A stretch of DNA of 64,000 bases. It comes from Casimicrobium sp043758415. GTDB taxonomy: Bacteria; Pseudomonadota; Gammaproteobacteria; Burkholderiales; Casimicrobiaceae. Shown piece by piece: positions 8,324-17,491 of this stretch. Numbering within the stretch: position 1 is the first letter of the stretch; each line of letters opens with the position of its first letter. The DNA lies in assembly GCA_043758415.1 (NCBI GenBank), contig JAYVNO010000207.1, forward strand, positions 1 through 64,000, read 5' to 3'. The translations under genes and the position numbers were made by a program. The notes under the pieces were generated by a model. The model was not told the origin of the DNA, made no database searches, and saw only the letters and a list, made by a program, of their open reading frames with translations.

Positions 8324-11170
8324 ATGGATCGGCTGCATCTAAAGCGCTGGAGCATTGATCTCGACGACCACGCATTCGCGCGCGCGTTGGCCGCCGTGGG
8401 TGTGCTGCGGGCTGACCGGACGGCGCGCGTCCTGACACCCACGCACCTCGCCGCAGGCAATGCCGGTGGCCTGGGTTCGCGACTACTGTGGCAGCTACCG
8501 ACAGGCGATTTAACCGGCGCGACCAGTGCACGTGACGCGGCGGACAGATGGTCAAGAATTCGTAGCGAATGCGCAAACCCCATTCGGCTGACGCTGATCG
8601 ACTCGCCCGTCCATGAGCTTGCGATCTGGTCACGTTGGCTTGCTACGATCACTGAGATCGACGGCCTCTGCATTGCCCCCGAACCTGCGTTCAAAGGCCG
8701 ATCCGAGTGGCGGCTGCCGTTCACCGTGTCCACGCTTGCGTCGGACGCCCTTGCCGTGCCGCTTCGAGATCGGCGAAGCTTTGATCCCGCGAACTGGCCG
8801 TTTCGCTTTGTGACTGCGGGCCGCGCCCATGATCGCTGCGAAATCCTGGTGTTATCGCTGCCCATCGCAGCGGCGCTGGCAGCGCTGTTGCAAAGTGGTC
8901 TTCGCCTGCGCGCCACGCTGGTCATGGTCGCGGGCTTGGGCGGGGACTCTATGGAGAGCGCGTGGCCGCTGATCGTCGCGGTTGCGGCGCGGGTGTCGGC
9001 GAGCGGCGTAGCGATAGCGCCCCCGGGCGACGCCGTGCGGTTGGCTGATCAGGTGAACAGCATGTGCTTTGATCTGTCGCACAACGCGCCGATTGACGCC
9101 GCGCTGTGGCAAGCCTTCGGTCGTGCTGCGCAATTGTTCGCCAGTCGCGAATTGATCGACGCCAGTCAGGTCAGTGCTCAGGTAGAAAAACTCGGCAAGC
9201 GAATAGAGGCGCTGCGGTCAGGGGCCACGGCTGCTCTGGGTGGTCGATCACGCGCGCTGCTGACGCATGGCGCGCGGCCTAGCCCATCGCCGCGCGCGGG
9301 CGAGGGTGCCTTGCGCGAAGCGATGGCCGCGTCGGCACCCACCTTTGAGTTCGCCCATGAAAGCGGGGAGGCTGCGGCCATGACCGAACTCGCAGACGTG
9401 GTGCGCGTCGCCAATGCGAAAGCGGTCGCTGCAACACGCTCGGCCCGCTTCATTCAGCAGCGCTGCTTTGGTGGCGACCGCAATGAATCCAGCAACCCAT
9501 TAAAGGAGATTCACGACGCCTTCGCGGTCGGTGAAGCGGTACTGGCGAGGATTCGCATTGGCGACGTCGCCGACGCGCTTTGGGTCAGCAGCAACGTGGC
9601 CTTTCCCGATCACAAGCTGCCGCCGAATGAGACCGGCCATCGCTTGCAGGTCATGTTCTTCGAGCCGCTTCAGTTTGCCGCGCCGCTGCTCGCCGACATT
9701 CATCTCCCGGTACTCGGCGCAAGCAGTGAGGCCGAATTTCTGTTCACGCCGAGGGCTGCCGGAGCGTTTGAGGCGCGCATCACCATCGTGCATCGCGGCC
9801 GCATTCTGCAAACCGCGCTGATGCAGGCGCGGGTGTTGGTCAAGCGCGGCGCGCGCAGGGTAGCGACGCAAAGAATCACCCTGCGCGATGAGGCTCTGGT
9901 TCGTCGCGACTGGACGGCGCTTGAGCAGCGACCCCGCTTTGATCTGGCGATGGTGTGCAACCACGATGGCCAGCACACACCGCGCATGACCGCGCTGTCG
10001 GACAGGCGCGCGTGGGCGAAGGATTTGACCGCCATTGATGAAGTGGTCAAGGCGATTAACGTTGAGCTCTCCGCAGTGGCCAGCAATGTGCGCGATTACG
10101 CAGACGGACTCGACAAGGGCGAAAACCCGAAGCTGCTGGTCAATCTCGCGGGATTGGGCACCGAGCTATTCCGGTCGCTCATTGAGGATCAGATTGCCAA
10201 AACCGCCGTCGGCGGGCTCGATGTCACCCTCGATGCGGTCACCCACATCCAGATTGTCAGCACCCGCTCCGACGCCGTGGTGCCGATCGAATTTGTCTAC
10301 GACTACGGCATGCCCGACGACAGCATCGCCACCGTGTGCCCGGACTTTCGCGATGGGCTGAAGAGCGGCACCTGCAAGACGACCTGCCCCGGCCGCACCG
10401 ACCCGTCAAAGCACGTCTGCCCGATGGGCTTCTGGGGTATCCGCAAAGTGATCGAGCGGCATGTGTTTGAAAGCACGCAGGAGAACCCCGACAACGCGGC
10501 GCTGATTGTGCAAAGTGAAGTCAGCGCCGAGCGCGATACGCTCAACATCCTTGACAGCGCGGTGGTCGGTTACAGCAACCGGGTCAAGCCGGCGAGCGTC
10601 AAGGCGCTGCTCAAATCGATGCGGGCATCAGTCCATGGCAAGGTCGTCGAAGTCAAGACCTGGGACGACTGGAGCGCGGCGGTGCAGAAAAACTCGCCGC
10701 AACTGCTGGTGGCGTTCCCGCATCATGACGGCATCAACCTCAATGCGAAACTGGAAATCGGCAATCAGCCGATGAGCACGTTGCGGCTGCTGACTTACGG
10801 CAAACCGACGAAAACGGCGGGCGGCATGCCGATCCCGATCCATGTGCGGATGCCCAATGCGGCACCGCCGATGGTGTTGCTGCTCGGCTGCGACGTGGCG
10901 GGCACGGCGCAGCAGTTTGGCAATCATGTGCGCAATTTCCGCATGGCGGGGGCGGCCATTGTGCTGTCCACCATCGCCACGGTGTTTGGTGAACATGCGG
11001 TTGCCGTGGGCACATCGATGGTTAAAAAACTGGTCGATCAACGCGGTCGCACGGCCGATAACGATCAGTTCGGTGAGATTTTGCGCGATGCCAAAAGACA
11101 GGCGTTGCTCGATAGTCTGCCCATGGCGCTGTGCGTGGTGGCGTACGGCGACGCCGACTGGAAACTGTGA
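8324..11170 (+). CDS. Large protein with C-terminal CHAT (caspase-like) protease domain
   Basis: 948 residues. The N-terminal two thirds match nothing I recognise and may be a sensor or scaffold. From about residue 640 it reads as a CHAT domain: an IPIEFVYDYGMP segment, a Cys-containing stretch (about 672-699), a PMGFWGIRKVIERH segment, then HHDG at 800-803 and LLGCDVAG with Cys856, followed by AGAAIVLSTIATVF. His800 or His801 with Cys856 would be the dyad. CHAT proteases cut partner proteins in bacterial conflict systems. It lies 25 bases after the patatin gene and 12 before the MBL gene. A stretch near residues 318-326 (SPSPRAGEGA) resembles a dispersed coding repeat. The domain call is firm, the role inferred. 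Confidence 0.78.
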   Translation: MDRLHLKRWSIDLDDHAFARALAAVGVLRADRTARVLTPTHLAAGNAGGLGSRLLWQLPTGDLTGATSARDAADRWSRIRSECANPIRLTLIDSPVHELAIWSRWLATITEIDGLCIAPEPAFKGRSEWRLPFTVSTLASDALAVPLRDRRSFDPANWPFRFVTAGRAHDRCEILVLSLPIAAALAALLQSGLRLRATLVMVAGLGGDSMESAWPLIVAVAARVSASGVAIAPPGDAVRLADQVNSMCFDLSHNAPIDAALWQAFGRAAQLFASRELIDASQVSAQVEKLGKRIEALRSGATAALGGRSRALLTHGARPSPSPRAGEGALREAMAASAPTFEFAHESGEAAAMTELADVVRVANAKAVAATRSARFIQQRCFGGDRNESSNPLKEIHDAFAVGEAVLARIRIGDVADALWVSSNVAFPDHKLPPNETGHRLQVMFFEPLQFAAPLLADIHLPVLGASSEAEFLFTPRAAGAFEARITIVHRGRILQTALMQARVLVKRGARRVATQRITLRDEALVRRDWTALEQRPRFDLAMVCNHDGQHTPRMTALSDRRAWAKDLTAIDEVVKAINVELSAVASNVRDYADGLDKGENPKLLVNLAGLGTELFRSLIEDQIAKTAVGGLDVTLDAVTHIQIVSTRSDAVVPIEFVYDYGMPDDSIATVCPDFRDGLKSGTCKTTCPGRTDPSKHVCPMGFWGIRKVIERHVFESTQENPDNAALIVQSEVSAERDTLNILDSAVVGYSNRVKPASVKALLKSMRASVHGKVVEVKTWDDWSAAVQKNSPQLLVAFPHHDGINLNAKLEIGNQPMSTLRLLTYGKPTKTAGGMPIPIHVRMPNAAPPMVLLLGCDVAGTAQQFGNHVRNFRMAGAAIVLSTIATVFGEHAVAVGTSMVKKLVDQRGRTADNDQFGEILRDAKRQALLDSLPMALCVVAYGDADWKL

Positions 11171-11182
11171 GGGAGAAGCGTC

Positions 11183-12304
11183 ATGCCAACGAAGAAGTTT
11201 TTTCAGATTGAAATGCTGCGCGCGGCGCACGGCGATTGTCTGTGGCTTGAATACGGCACGGCGACGCGCACCCGGCGCATCCTGATTGATGGCGGGCCGA
11301 TTGGCCGCTGGGAGTCGCTCGAATCGCGCATCGCGCAACTTGAAGACGGCGCGTCCACCTTCGAGTTAATTGTGCTCACTCATGTCGACACCGATCACGT
11401 CGATGGGCTGGTGCGCCTGTTCGCACCGAAAAAGAATACCTGGAAGTTCGACACGAAAGACGTTTGGTTCAACGGCTGGAAGCATTTGCAGGATCAAAAT
11501 CTGGGCGGCAATCAAGGCGAGTTTTTCAGCGCGCTGATTGAAGCGCGCATGGGGTCTGCCAAATGGAATGCGGAGTTTGACCACAAGACCATCGTCGTTC
11601 CCGATGAGGGCGAGCTGCCCACAGTCAAGCTTGCCGACGACTTTCGCATCACGCTGTTGTCGCCGACACCGGCGAAGCTTAAGAAGATGAAAAAGGCGTG
11701 GGAAAAAGACGTCAAAAACTTCGCACCGGGTGACCTGGACGCCGCGTGGGAAGCGCTGGCGACGCAGAAGAAATATCTGCCTGATGACGGACTGCTCGGG
11801 TCGACACCGGGCATCGATGCCGAGCTCGAACGGCAATCACGCCCTGACAATGCCGCCGCCAACGGCGCGACCATCGCATTTTTGGCGGAGTACGCGGGCA
11901 TGAGCGCGCTGTTCCTGGGCGACGCCCATCCTGACGCCGTTGTCGCATCGCTGTCGCGACTGCTTGCGGCGCGCGGCGTCGAGCGCTTGCAGGTTGACGC
12001 GGTGAAGATTGCGCACCACGGCAGCAAGGGCAACACCACCGATGCGCTGCTGGCGTTGCTTGACAGTCCACGCTTTTTGATCAGCAGCAGCGGCGCAATT
12101 TTCAAGCATCCCGATGCCGAGGCGATCAAGCGCATCATCAGTCGCAGTCATCATCAACCGCCGACGCTGTACTTCAACTATCGCAGCGAGTTCACCGAGA
12201 TCTGGGACGACGTCGCGCTGCGCAAGAAACTCAAGTATTTGACGGTGTTTAACGAGACCGACGACACCGTCAACGCGCCGCTGACCATTCGCCTGACCAG
12301 GTAG
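11183..12304 (+). CDS. ComEC-like metallo-beta-lactamase-fold hydrolase
   Basis: 373 residues, soluble, with no transmembrane ComEC part. The metal site reads THVDTDHVDG with HxDxDH at 67-72. Later come FLGDAHPDA and VKIAHHGSKGNTTDALL, the arrangement found in ComEC/Rec2 MBL domains, which act on nucleic acids or other phosphodiesters. GGGAG precedes the ATG. It is the last gene of the patatin-CHAT operon. In such an operon it could be a nuclease effector, an enzyme that makes or destroys a signal, or a processing partner for CHAT. The substrate cannot be told from sequence. Confidence 0.85.
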   Translation: MPTKKFFQIEMLRAAHGDCLWLEYGTATRTRRILIDGGPIGRWESLESRIAQLEDGASTFELIVLTHVDTDHVDGLVRLFAPKKNTWKFDTKDVWFNGWKHLQDQNLGGNQGEFFSALIEARMGSAKWNAEFDHKTIVVPDEGELPTVKLADDFRITLLSPTPAKLKKMKKAWEKDVKNFAPGDLDAAWEALATQKKYLPDDGLLGSTPGIDAELERQSRPDNAAANGATIAFLAEYAGMSALFLGDAHPDAVVASLSRLLAARGVERLQVDAVKIAHHGSKGNTTDALLALLDSPRFLISSSGAIFKHPDAEAIKRIISRSHHQPPTLYFNYRSEFTEIWDDVALRKKLKYLTVFNETDDTVNAPLTIRLTR

Positions 12305-12601
12305 CGCACGATGGCGGTTGCTGCAAGGGTATCGCTGAGTACATCGCCGCCCCGGTGAAGGCTGGGAGCGAACGTTTTCGCGGACCATCTGATTCCGTTT
12401 CTACGTCGTTACGGAAATAAATAGGCTCAATTTTCCGACGCAGATTCGCGCAGATTCGACGCCGATGACCGCAGATTTTCTTGATTGTCTGTAATGGAGA
12501 ATATTCAAAAAATCTGCGGCAATCTGTGTTAAATCCGCGTTAATCTGCGTCAAAAATCAATGCTGTTTTGAAATAGAAGTGGAATGAACTGTATGCCGCT
12601 C
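12305..12601. other. Intergenic, with repeated CAGATT/AATCTGCG motifs
   Basis: No gene seen. Between about 12440 and 12560 the motif CAGATT or AATCTGCG occurs repeatedly in both orientations (for example GCAGATTCGCGCAGATTCG and GCGTTAATCTGCGTC), a pattern of short dispersed repeats. It separates two genes that end towards each other (MBL on plus, ycaO on minus), so a bidirectional terminator or repeat role is likely. Confidence 0.4.
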
Positions 12602-14332
12602 CTACTTGGCTTGCGCATGCAGCTTGTCATACGCCGCGAGCAACTTGCCGTGCATCACACAACCGTCCATCGTGAGCCCCGGTGCCGAGAGTCCCATGAA
12701 GCGGTTCTTCTTCGCGAGAAGCGTCTGCGCTTGCTGCACCGTATCGGCACCGTAGAGCAAGGCGAGCGCGTTCAGATACGATTTCACGTCGCCCAAATCG
12801 TCCAGATTGATGAGCTGCTCAATGCAGGCGTAAACGATACGCCGCTTCGGATTCAGTTGATCGAAATGGCGAATCCAGTCGCAGCCTTCCAGCGTGGCTT
12901 CTCTGTCGCCAATGGCGAGTGCCAGCAGCGTCTTGAGCTCGCCCACACGCAGGTCGGCCCAGAAGGAATCGGCGTCTGCCGCCATGCCAATCAACAGCGG
13001 CAACGGACGCACATCCGCGAGCCCGGATTCGTTCAGGGTGGCGAGCAGATCGGCGCACTCATCATCATCCAGATCGGTGAGATTGAGAACGGCCTCGCGG
13101 AAGTGATTGGCGACACTGTTGTTCTCATGCTCCAGATCGTCAATGGGATAAATCTCCGACATGCCCGGCACCAGGATGCGGCAACCGTAGACGCCCAGAT
13201 GCGTGAAGTCGGCGATGTAAATGTCGTAATCGTCCTTGTGAATGCGATCCACGGCCCAGGCGTAGTCTTCGGCGGTGGTGGTGCCGAAGTTCCAGTCGCA
13301 GAATTCATAGTCAGGCGTGTCGCCGAGGAAGTTCCAGTGAATGACACCGCTCGAATCGACGAAGTGAATTTCGATGTTCATCGAACTCGCCGCTTCGTCG
13401 AGATCAAATCCGGGCGGCGGAAAGCCCGCCAGCGAGTCGAGCGCACGGCCCTGTAGCAGCTCGGTCAACGCACGTTCCAGCGCAATTTCAAAACGCGGAT
13501 GGCCGCCAAAACTGGCGAAGCAACCTTGATCGTCCGGGTGCAACAGCGTCACATTCATCACCGGATATTGCCCACCCAGTGACGCATCTTTCACCAGAAT
13601 GCCAAAGCCCGCCGCGCGCAATGCGGCAATACCTGCGGCGATGCGCGGATAGCGCGCGATCACCGTCTCCGGCACGTCAGGCAGACAGATGCCTTCGGCG
13701 ATGATGCGGCCCTTGATGTGCCGCTCGAAAATTTCTGACAGCGCCTGGGTGCGTGCCTCGGCCTGTGTGTTGCCAGCCGACATGCCGTTGCTCACGTACA
13801 GATTGCCGATGATGTTGACCGGGATATAGGTCACCGCACCATCGCGCTCACGCACATACGGAATGGCACAAATGCCGCGCTCGACGTTGCCGGAATTGAA
13901 CTCAACGAGGCTCGTAGCGTTGATCGTGCCGTCGGGGTTATAGAACGCGTGCAGCTCCGGGTTCAATATCGCCCCGGGCCAACTGCCGTCGTCGGTCGCC
14001 GCAAACCATTTTTCCTGCGGGTAATGCACGTAAGGTCGCGCGGCAATCACCGGCCCGAGGTAATAGTGGGTCCAGAAATAGTTGGTCGACAAGCGCTCAA
14101 AATATTCGCCGAGCGCGCTGGCCATGCAGGCGAGCTTTGTCGCGCCCTTGCCGTTGGTGAACAGCAACGGGCAATCGCGATCCCGAATGTGCACCGACCA
14201 GATGCCGTCGACCGGGTTTAACCAACTGCGCTCCTCGATGTGAAAGCCGAGCGCCAAAAGCTTGCCGGTTAGCGTCTCGATGGTCGATTCAAGCGAGGCG
14301 TCTTTGCCGGGGATAAAGTGTTGCGCATTCAT
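12602..14332 (-). CDS. ycaO: YcaO-domain protein
   Basis: 576 residues, close to the stand-alone E. coli YcaO, which supports beta-methylthiolation of ribosomal protein S12 with RimO. Seen: the YcaO segments GKGATKLACMASALGEYFERLS, QALSEIFERHIKGR and the LERALTELLQGRAL region that make the ATP/Mg site of this family, and a C-terminal helical extension with TPR-like character. ATG 14332 is chosen because the conserved reading starts there. No peptide substrate or RiPP partner gene lies next to it, so the S12 role fits better than natural-product synthesis. Confidence 0.85.
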   Translation of the reverse strand: MNAQHFIPGKDASLESTIETLTGKLLALGFHIEERSWLNPVDGIWSVHIRDRDCPLLFTNGKGATKLACMASALGEYFERLSTNYFWTHYYLGPVIAARPYVHYPQEKWFAATDDGSWPGAILNPELHAFYNPDGTINATSLVEFNSGNVERGICAIPYVRERDGAVTYIPVNIIGNLYVSNGMSAGNTQAEARTQALSEIFERHIKGRIIAEGICLPDVPETVIARYPRIAAGIAALRAAGFGILVKDASLGGQYPVMNVTLLHPDDQGCFASFGGHPRFEIALERALTELLQGRALDSLAGFPPPGFDLDEAASSMNIEIHFVDSSGVIHWNFLGDTPDYEFCDWNFGTTTAEDYAWAVDRIHKDDYDIYIADFTHLGVYGCRILVPGMSEIYPIDDLEHENNSVANHFREAVLNLTDLDDDECADLLATLNESGLADVRPLPLLIGMAADADSFWADLRVGELKTLLALAIGDREATLEGCDWIRHFDQLNPKRRIVYACIEQLINLDDLGDVKSYLNALALLYGADTVQQAQTLLAKKNRFMGLSAPGLTMDGCVMHGKLLAAYDKLHAQAK

Positions 14333-14591
14333 GTTAACGAGCATAGCGCACGCCGCTGATCGCTCAAGCTGCCCGCAAGGGGCGAAGCGAATTCGTGGCT
14401 GCGGGCAACGCGCATCGCGCAGGGTGCAATGACCTGGAGACAAAAATTTGATCTTCGCAGCAATAAGTGCTAAGGTTCGCTTGTCCCCGATGAAACGATT
14501 GGAGGTTGCTATTCCGAACGAATTTATTTTCCAGCTCTGCTAACTTTTGCAAATGCGCGTAAGCGCAGCACAGCGCTCTTAAGCGCAATAG

Positions 14592-14617
14592 AAAAAGCGC
14601 CCTCAAGGCGCTTTTTC
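14592..14617. terminator. Bidirectional hairpin terminator
   Basis: Stem GAAAAAGCGCC / GGCGCTTTTTC with a four-base loop, with A and T runs at both sides. It lies upstream of ycaO and may end a transcript from either direction. I see no gene in the rest of 14333-14956 apart from the repeat at 14758. Confidence 0.6.
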
Positions 14618-14757
14618 ATTGCCAGCGCCGCGAATGCAGGCGACGAGACAACACCCTGCGGGGTTGCGACAGGATCGTCGTCAGCAGACTCCGTCCACGC
14701 CGGATTGAAAAATTAACAGCTCTAACCTGAAAGTCATCGTACATAGGGGACACAGCC

Positions 14758-14835
14758 GCGTTTATGCATAAAGTCGGTTTTATCGGTAAAACGGGTTGTA
14801 TCCCGCAGGCATGCGAGGTTTCAGTTTAGAGTTGT
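14758..14835. repeat. Dispersed intergenic repeat, copy 1
   Basis: Begins GTTTATGCATAAAGTCG and ends GTTTAGAGTTGTTGC, with hairpin-forming DNA between. A second copy with the same two ends but different inner stems lies at 57667-57745. Confidence 0.55.
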
Positions 14836-14956
14836 TGCCACACGAGAAGACGCAGCCAACCGGAAGTAAGGCTGCGCAACCCCACCATTTCGCTGGCAAG
14901 TGATGCACAATCACGCCACGACAAGCACTAAAGCTTGTCACACCAAGGAGATCAAA

Positions 14957-15571
14957 ATGAAACTCGCCCCCGCTATCAGGATAGCGCTGTTCGTCGTCGC
15001 CGCCATGTTGCTCGGCTGCTCCAGTATGCCCAGCCAACCGGGATGGACTACGCTGGTTGACGGCGCATCGGGCCTTGACAATTTTGATCGTGTCGGCGAC
15101 GCCAACTGGCGCGCCGAGAACGGCGCCATCGTCGCTGACAAAGCAAGCGTGGCCAGCTATCTGGTGTCGAAGAACAGCTACAAGGACTTCCAGATCAAGG
15201 CTGAATTCTGGGCCGATCACACCACCAATAGCGGCGTTTTCCTGCGCCTGTCTGATCGCAAAAATGTCACGGCGGCGAACTCATACGAGGTCAATATTTA
15301 CGACCAGCGTCCCGATCCGAATTACGGCACCGCAGCCATCGTCGATATTGCCAAAGTGGTCCCGATGCCCAAGGCCGGTGGCAAATGGAACTCCTTCGTC
15401 ATCACCGCCAAAGGCAACCGCCTGATCGTCGAGTTCAACGGCGTGCAAACGGTCGACGTGCAGGACAGCAAATTCGCGAGCGGCCCCTTCGCGCTGCAAT
15501 TCGGCAATGGCCCGAAAGACGCGCCGGGCGGCGTCATCAAGTGGCGCAAGGTGCAGATTAGTTCGCTGTAG
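14957..15571 (+). CDS. DUF1080 (3-keto-disaccharide hydrolase-like) lipoprotein
   Basis: 204 residues with a lipoprotein signal: a hydrophobic stretch followed by lipobox LLGC (Cys near 22). The mature part is a concanavalin-like beta-sandwich of the DUF1080 family: WTTLVDGASGLDNF, a WRAENGAIVADK strand, then GGKWNSFVITAKGNRLIVEFNG and a final GGVIKWRKVQISSL strand, all typical. The family includes periplasmic sugar-acting enzymes, but small lipoproteins like this are mostly unstudied. AAGGAG lies just before ATG 14957. A strong terminator follows, so it is probably a single-gene unit. Confidence 0.85.
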   Translation: MKLAPAIRIALFVVAAMLLGCSSMPSQPGWTTLVDGASGLDNFDRVGDANWRAENGAIVADKASVASYLVSKNSYKDFQIKAEFWADHTTNSGVFLRLSDRKNVTAANSYEVNIYDQRPDPNYGTAAIVDIAKVVPMPKAGGKWNSFVITAKGNRLIVEFNGVQTVDVQDSKFASGPFALQFGNGPKDAPGGVIKWRKVQISSL

Positions 15572-15615
15572 CGATCAGCGAACCGGCGATCACCACTCAG
15601 CCGCGCGTTCGCGCA

Positions 15616-15642
15616 AAATACGGGAACATACCCGTATTTTTT
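15616..15642 (+). terminator. Rho-independent terminator of the DUF1080 gene
   Basis: Stem AAAATACGGG / CCCGTATTTTTT with loop AACATA, 45 bases after the stop codon. Confidence 0.85.
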
Positions 15643-15666
15643 CGCCTGCTTTGAAGGACTTATTCC

Positions 15667-16389
15667 ATGGCCGTTGATCCGCTGCCTCTCGACCCGGCCA
15701 TTGTGCGCACGCTTCAGGGCGTGACCACGGCGACGCTGACTACGGTGCTCTTGAAGAAGGGCTTGCGCAACATCTGGATGCGCGGCGCGAAACCGTTGCG
15801 GTCGGGGCAGCCGCGTGTGATCGGGCGCGCTTTCACGCTGCGCTTCGTGCCTGCGCGTGAAGATCTGGCAACGCCTGCCTCCTGGGGCTCACCGACATCC
15901 ACGCGCGCAGCGATTGAGGCGATGCCGCAGGGGGCCGTCGCTGTGGTCGACGCCATGGGCACCACCGATGCTGGCATCTTCGGCGACATCCTCTGCGCAC
16001 GCATGCAAAAGCGCGGCGTGGCAGCGCTGGTCACCGATGGCGTGGTGCGCGATCTCGACGGCGTGCTCGGCACCGGGCTTCCGGTGTGGTGTCAGGGCAC
16101 CGCCGCCCCGGCGTCGGTCAATGGCCTCACCTTCGTGAGCTGGCAAGAGCCGATTGGTTGCGGCGGTGTGGCGGTGTTCCCGAACGACATCGTGGTTGTC
16201 GATAGCGACGGTGCGGTGTTGATTCCCGCCGCCTTGCTCGATGACGTGGTTGCCGCAGCCGTGGAGCAGGAACGCCTCGAAGGCTGGATCATGACGCAGG
16301 TTGATGCAGGGCTGCCGCTGCTTGGCCTCTATCCGCCGAATGACGAAACCAAAGCGCGCTACGAGGCGTGGGCGAAGGCGCTGCGCTGA
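15667..16389 (+). CDS. RraA-like family protein (HMG/CHA aldolase-like)
   Basis: 240 residues of the RraA/MenG-like fold. The core pattern GDILCARMQKRGVAALVTDGVVRDLDG (about 110-136) carries the Gly-Asp and the Arg-Asp residues that bind metal and oxoacid in 4-hydroxy-4-methyl-2-oxoglutarate aldolases; VFPNDIVVVDSDGAVLIP follows. A role as an aldolase or oxaloacetate decarboxylase is more likely than RNase E regulation because of the extra length. GAAGG precedes the ATG. The convergent neighbour is a Bug-type carboxylate-binding protein, which fits carboxylic-acid metabolism but does not prove it. Confidence 0.85.
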   Translation: MAVDPLPLDPAIVRTLQGVTTATLTTVLLKKGLRNIWMRGAKPLRSGQPRVIGRAFTLRFVPAREDLATPASWGSPTSTRAAIEAMPQGAVAVVDAMGTTDAGIFGDILCARMQKRGVAALVTDGVVRDLDGVLGTGLPVWCQGTAAPASVNGLTFVSWQEPIGCGGVAVFPNDIVVVDSDGAVLIPAALLDDVVAAAVEQERLEGWIMTQVDAGLPLLGLYPPNDETKARYEAWAKALR

Positions 16390-16422
16390 GGCCGCATCCA
16401 CGCCGCGCTGATCGGCGTGCGT

Positions 16423-17361
16423 TTACTTGATCATGCCGAGCCTGCGCGCCAGCGGCAGCGAGTTTTCAGCGCGGAGTTTCAGGAATGCGGGCACCTGATC
16501 GTAGGTGATGTCGATCTGCTCGAAACCGGCGTCGGTCATCTGCTTGCGATGCTCTGGGTCCTTGTTGATTTTTGCGAAGAGATCGGACACCTGCCTGCGT
16601 ACAAGCTCGGGTGTCGCCCGCGGCACGGCAACGCCGCGATAGGCACCATCGACCCAGTCAAATCCCAGCTCCCTGAAGGTGGGCGCAGTGGGAAACTGGG
16701 CCAGGCGGCTCGGTGTGCCTACAGCAAGCACGCGGGTCTTTTCCTTGTTGGCGATGGCGAGCGTGGTGAAGGTCATCGCCGCATCCACATGTTTGCCCAG
16801 CAACTGGGTGATGATCTCGCCGGTGCCCTTGAGCGGGATGTAGGTGACCTTCATGCCGCCCTGAAGCTCAAGTCGCGCTGTGGCCATATGGGCAGGCGAG
16901 TTGGTGGCGCTGCCCGCCACATTCAGCTTGCCCGGATCGGCTTTCGCCGCCGCCGCAAAATCGGCAAAAGTCTTAAACGGGGAATCGGCGGCGACCACCA
17001 GCGCGTCCGGCGTGAAATGAAAGAAAAATACGTTGATGACGTCTTCGGTCTTGTACTGTGCCTGTGCTTCGAGCGGTTGTAGCAGGATGTGCGGCAGATT
17101 GGTGCCCATGACGGTGTAGCCGTCGGCAGGCAGGGAATTCAACTGCGCCCAGGCCACGGCACCGCCCGCGCCGGGCTTGTTCTGCACCAGAAAGTCTTTG
17201 CCGGTCAGCTTGGCGGCCACCTTGCCCTGCAGGCGTGCGGCGATATCGCTCTCACCTGCAGGGACGAAAGGAATGACATAAGTAATGGCGCGCTCGGGGT
17301 ACTCCGCGTGAGCGAGCGTCGCAGCAAGCGTGACGGCCATCGCGGCAAATAGCTTTCTCAT
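16423..17361 (-). CDS. Bug/TctC-type solute-binding protein
   Basis: 312 residues with a Sec signal peptide (MRKLF to about AHA, residue 19). It belongs to the tripartite tricarboxylate transporter receptor family: YPERAITYVIPFVPAGESDIAARL, VQNKPGAGGAVA and the final segment KDPEHRKQMTDAGFE are hallmarks. Members bind carboxylates in the periplasm. AGGAG lies 7 bases before ATG 17361. No TctA or TctB membrane subunits lie nearby, which is normal for orphan Bug proteins in Burkholderiales. Confidence 0.92.
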   Translation of the reverse strand: MRKLFAAMAVTLAATLAHAEYPERAITYVIPFVPAGESDIAARLQGKVAAKLTGKDFLVQNKPGAGGAVAWAQLNSLPADGYTVMGTNLPHILLQPLEAQAQYKTEDVINVFFFHFTPDALVVAADSPFKTFADFAAAAKADPGKLNVAGSATNSPAHMATARLELQGGMKVTYIPLKGTGEIITQLLGKHVDAAMTFTTLAIANKEKTRVLAVGTPSRLAQFPTAPTFRELGFDWVDGAYRGVAVPRATPELVRRQVSDLFAKINKDPEHRKQMTDAGFEQIDITYDQVPAFLKLRAENSLPLARRLGMIK

Positions 17362-17491
17362 CCCGATTCTCCTGATCTTGTCATCTACGTAGTGTAAGGT
17401 GGAATTTGCCCGTGCCGTTAACCGCAATGGGACGTGGCCAGCGCGGACCTTAAACAAACGGCTACGCTATACGAACCTCTGGCCGAAGGCG

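Noticed and set aside
12584..13456. 290-codon plus-strand frame opposite ycaO
   Set aside because: It is the antisense of a clear YcaO gene with family motifs.
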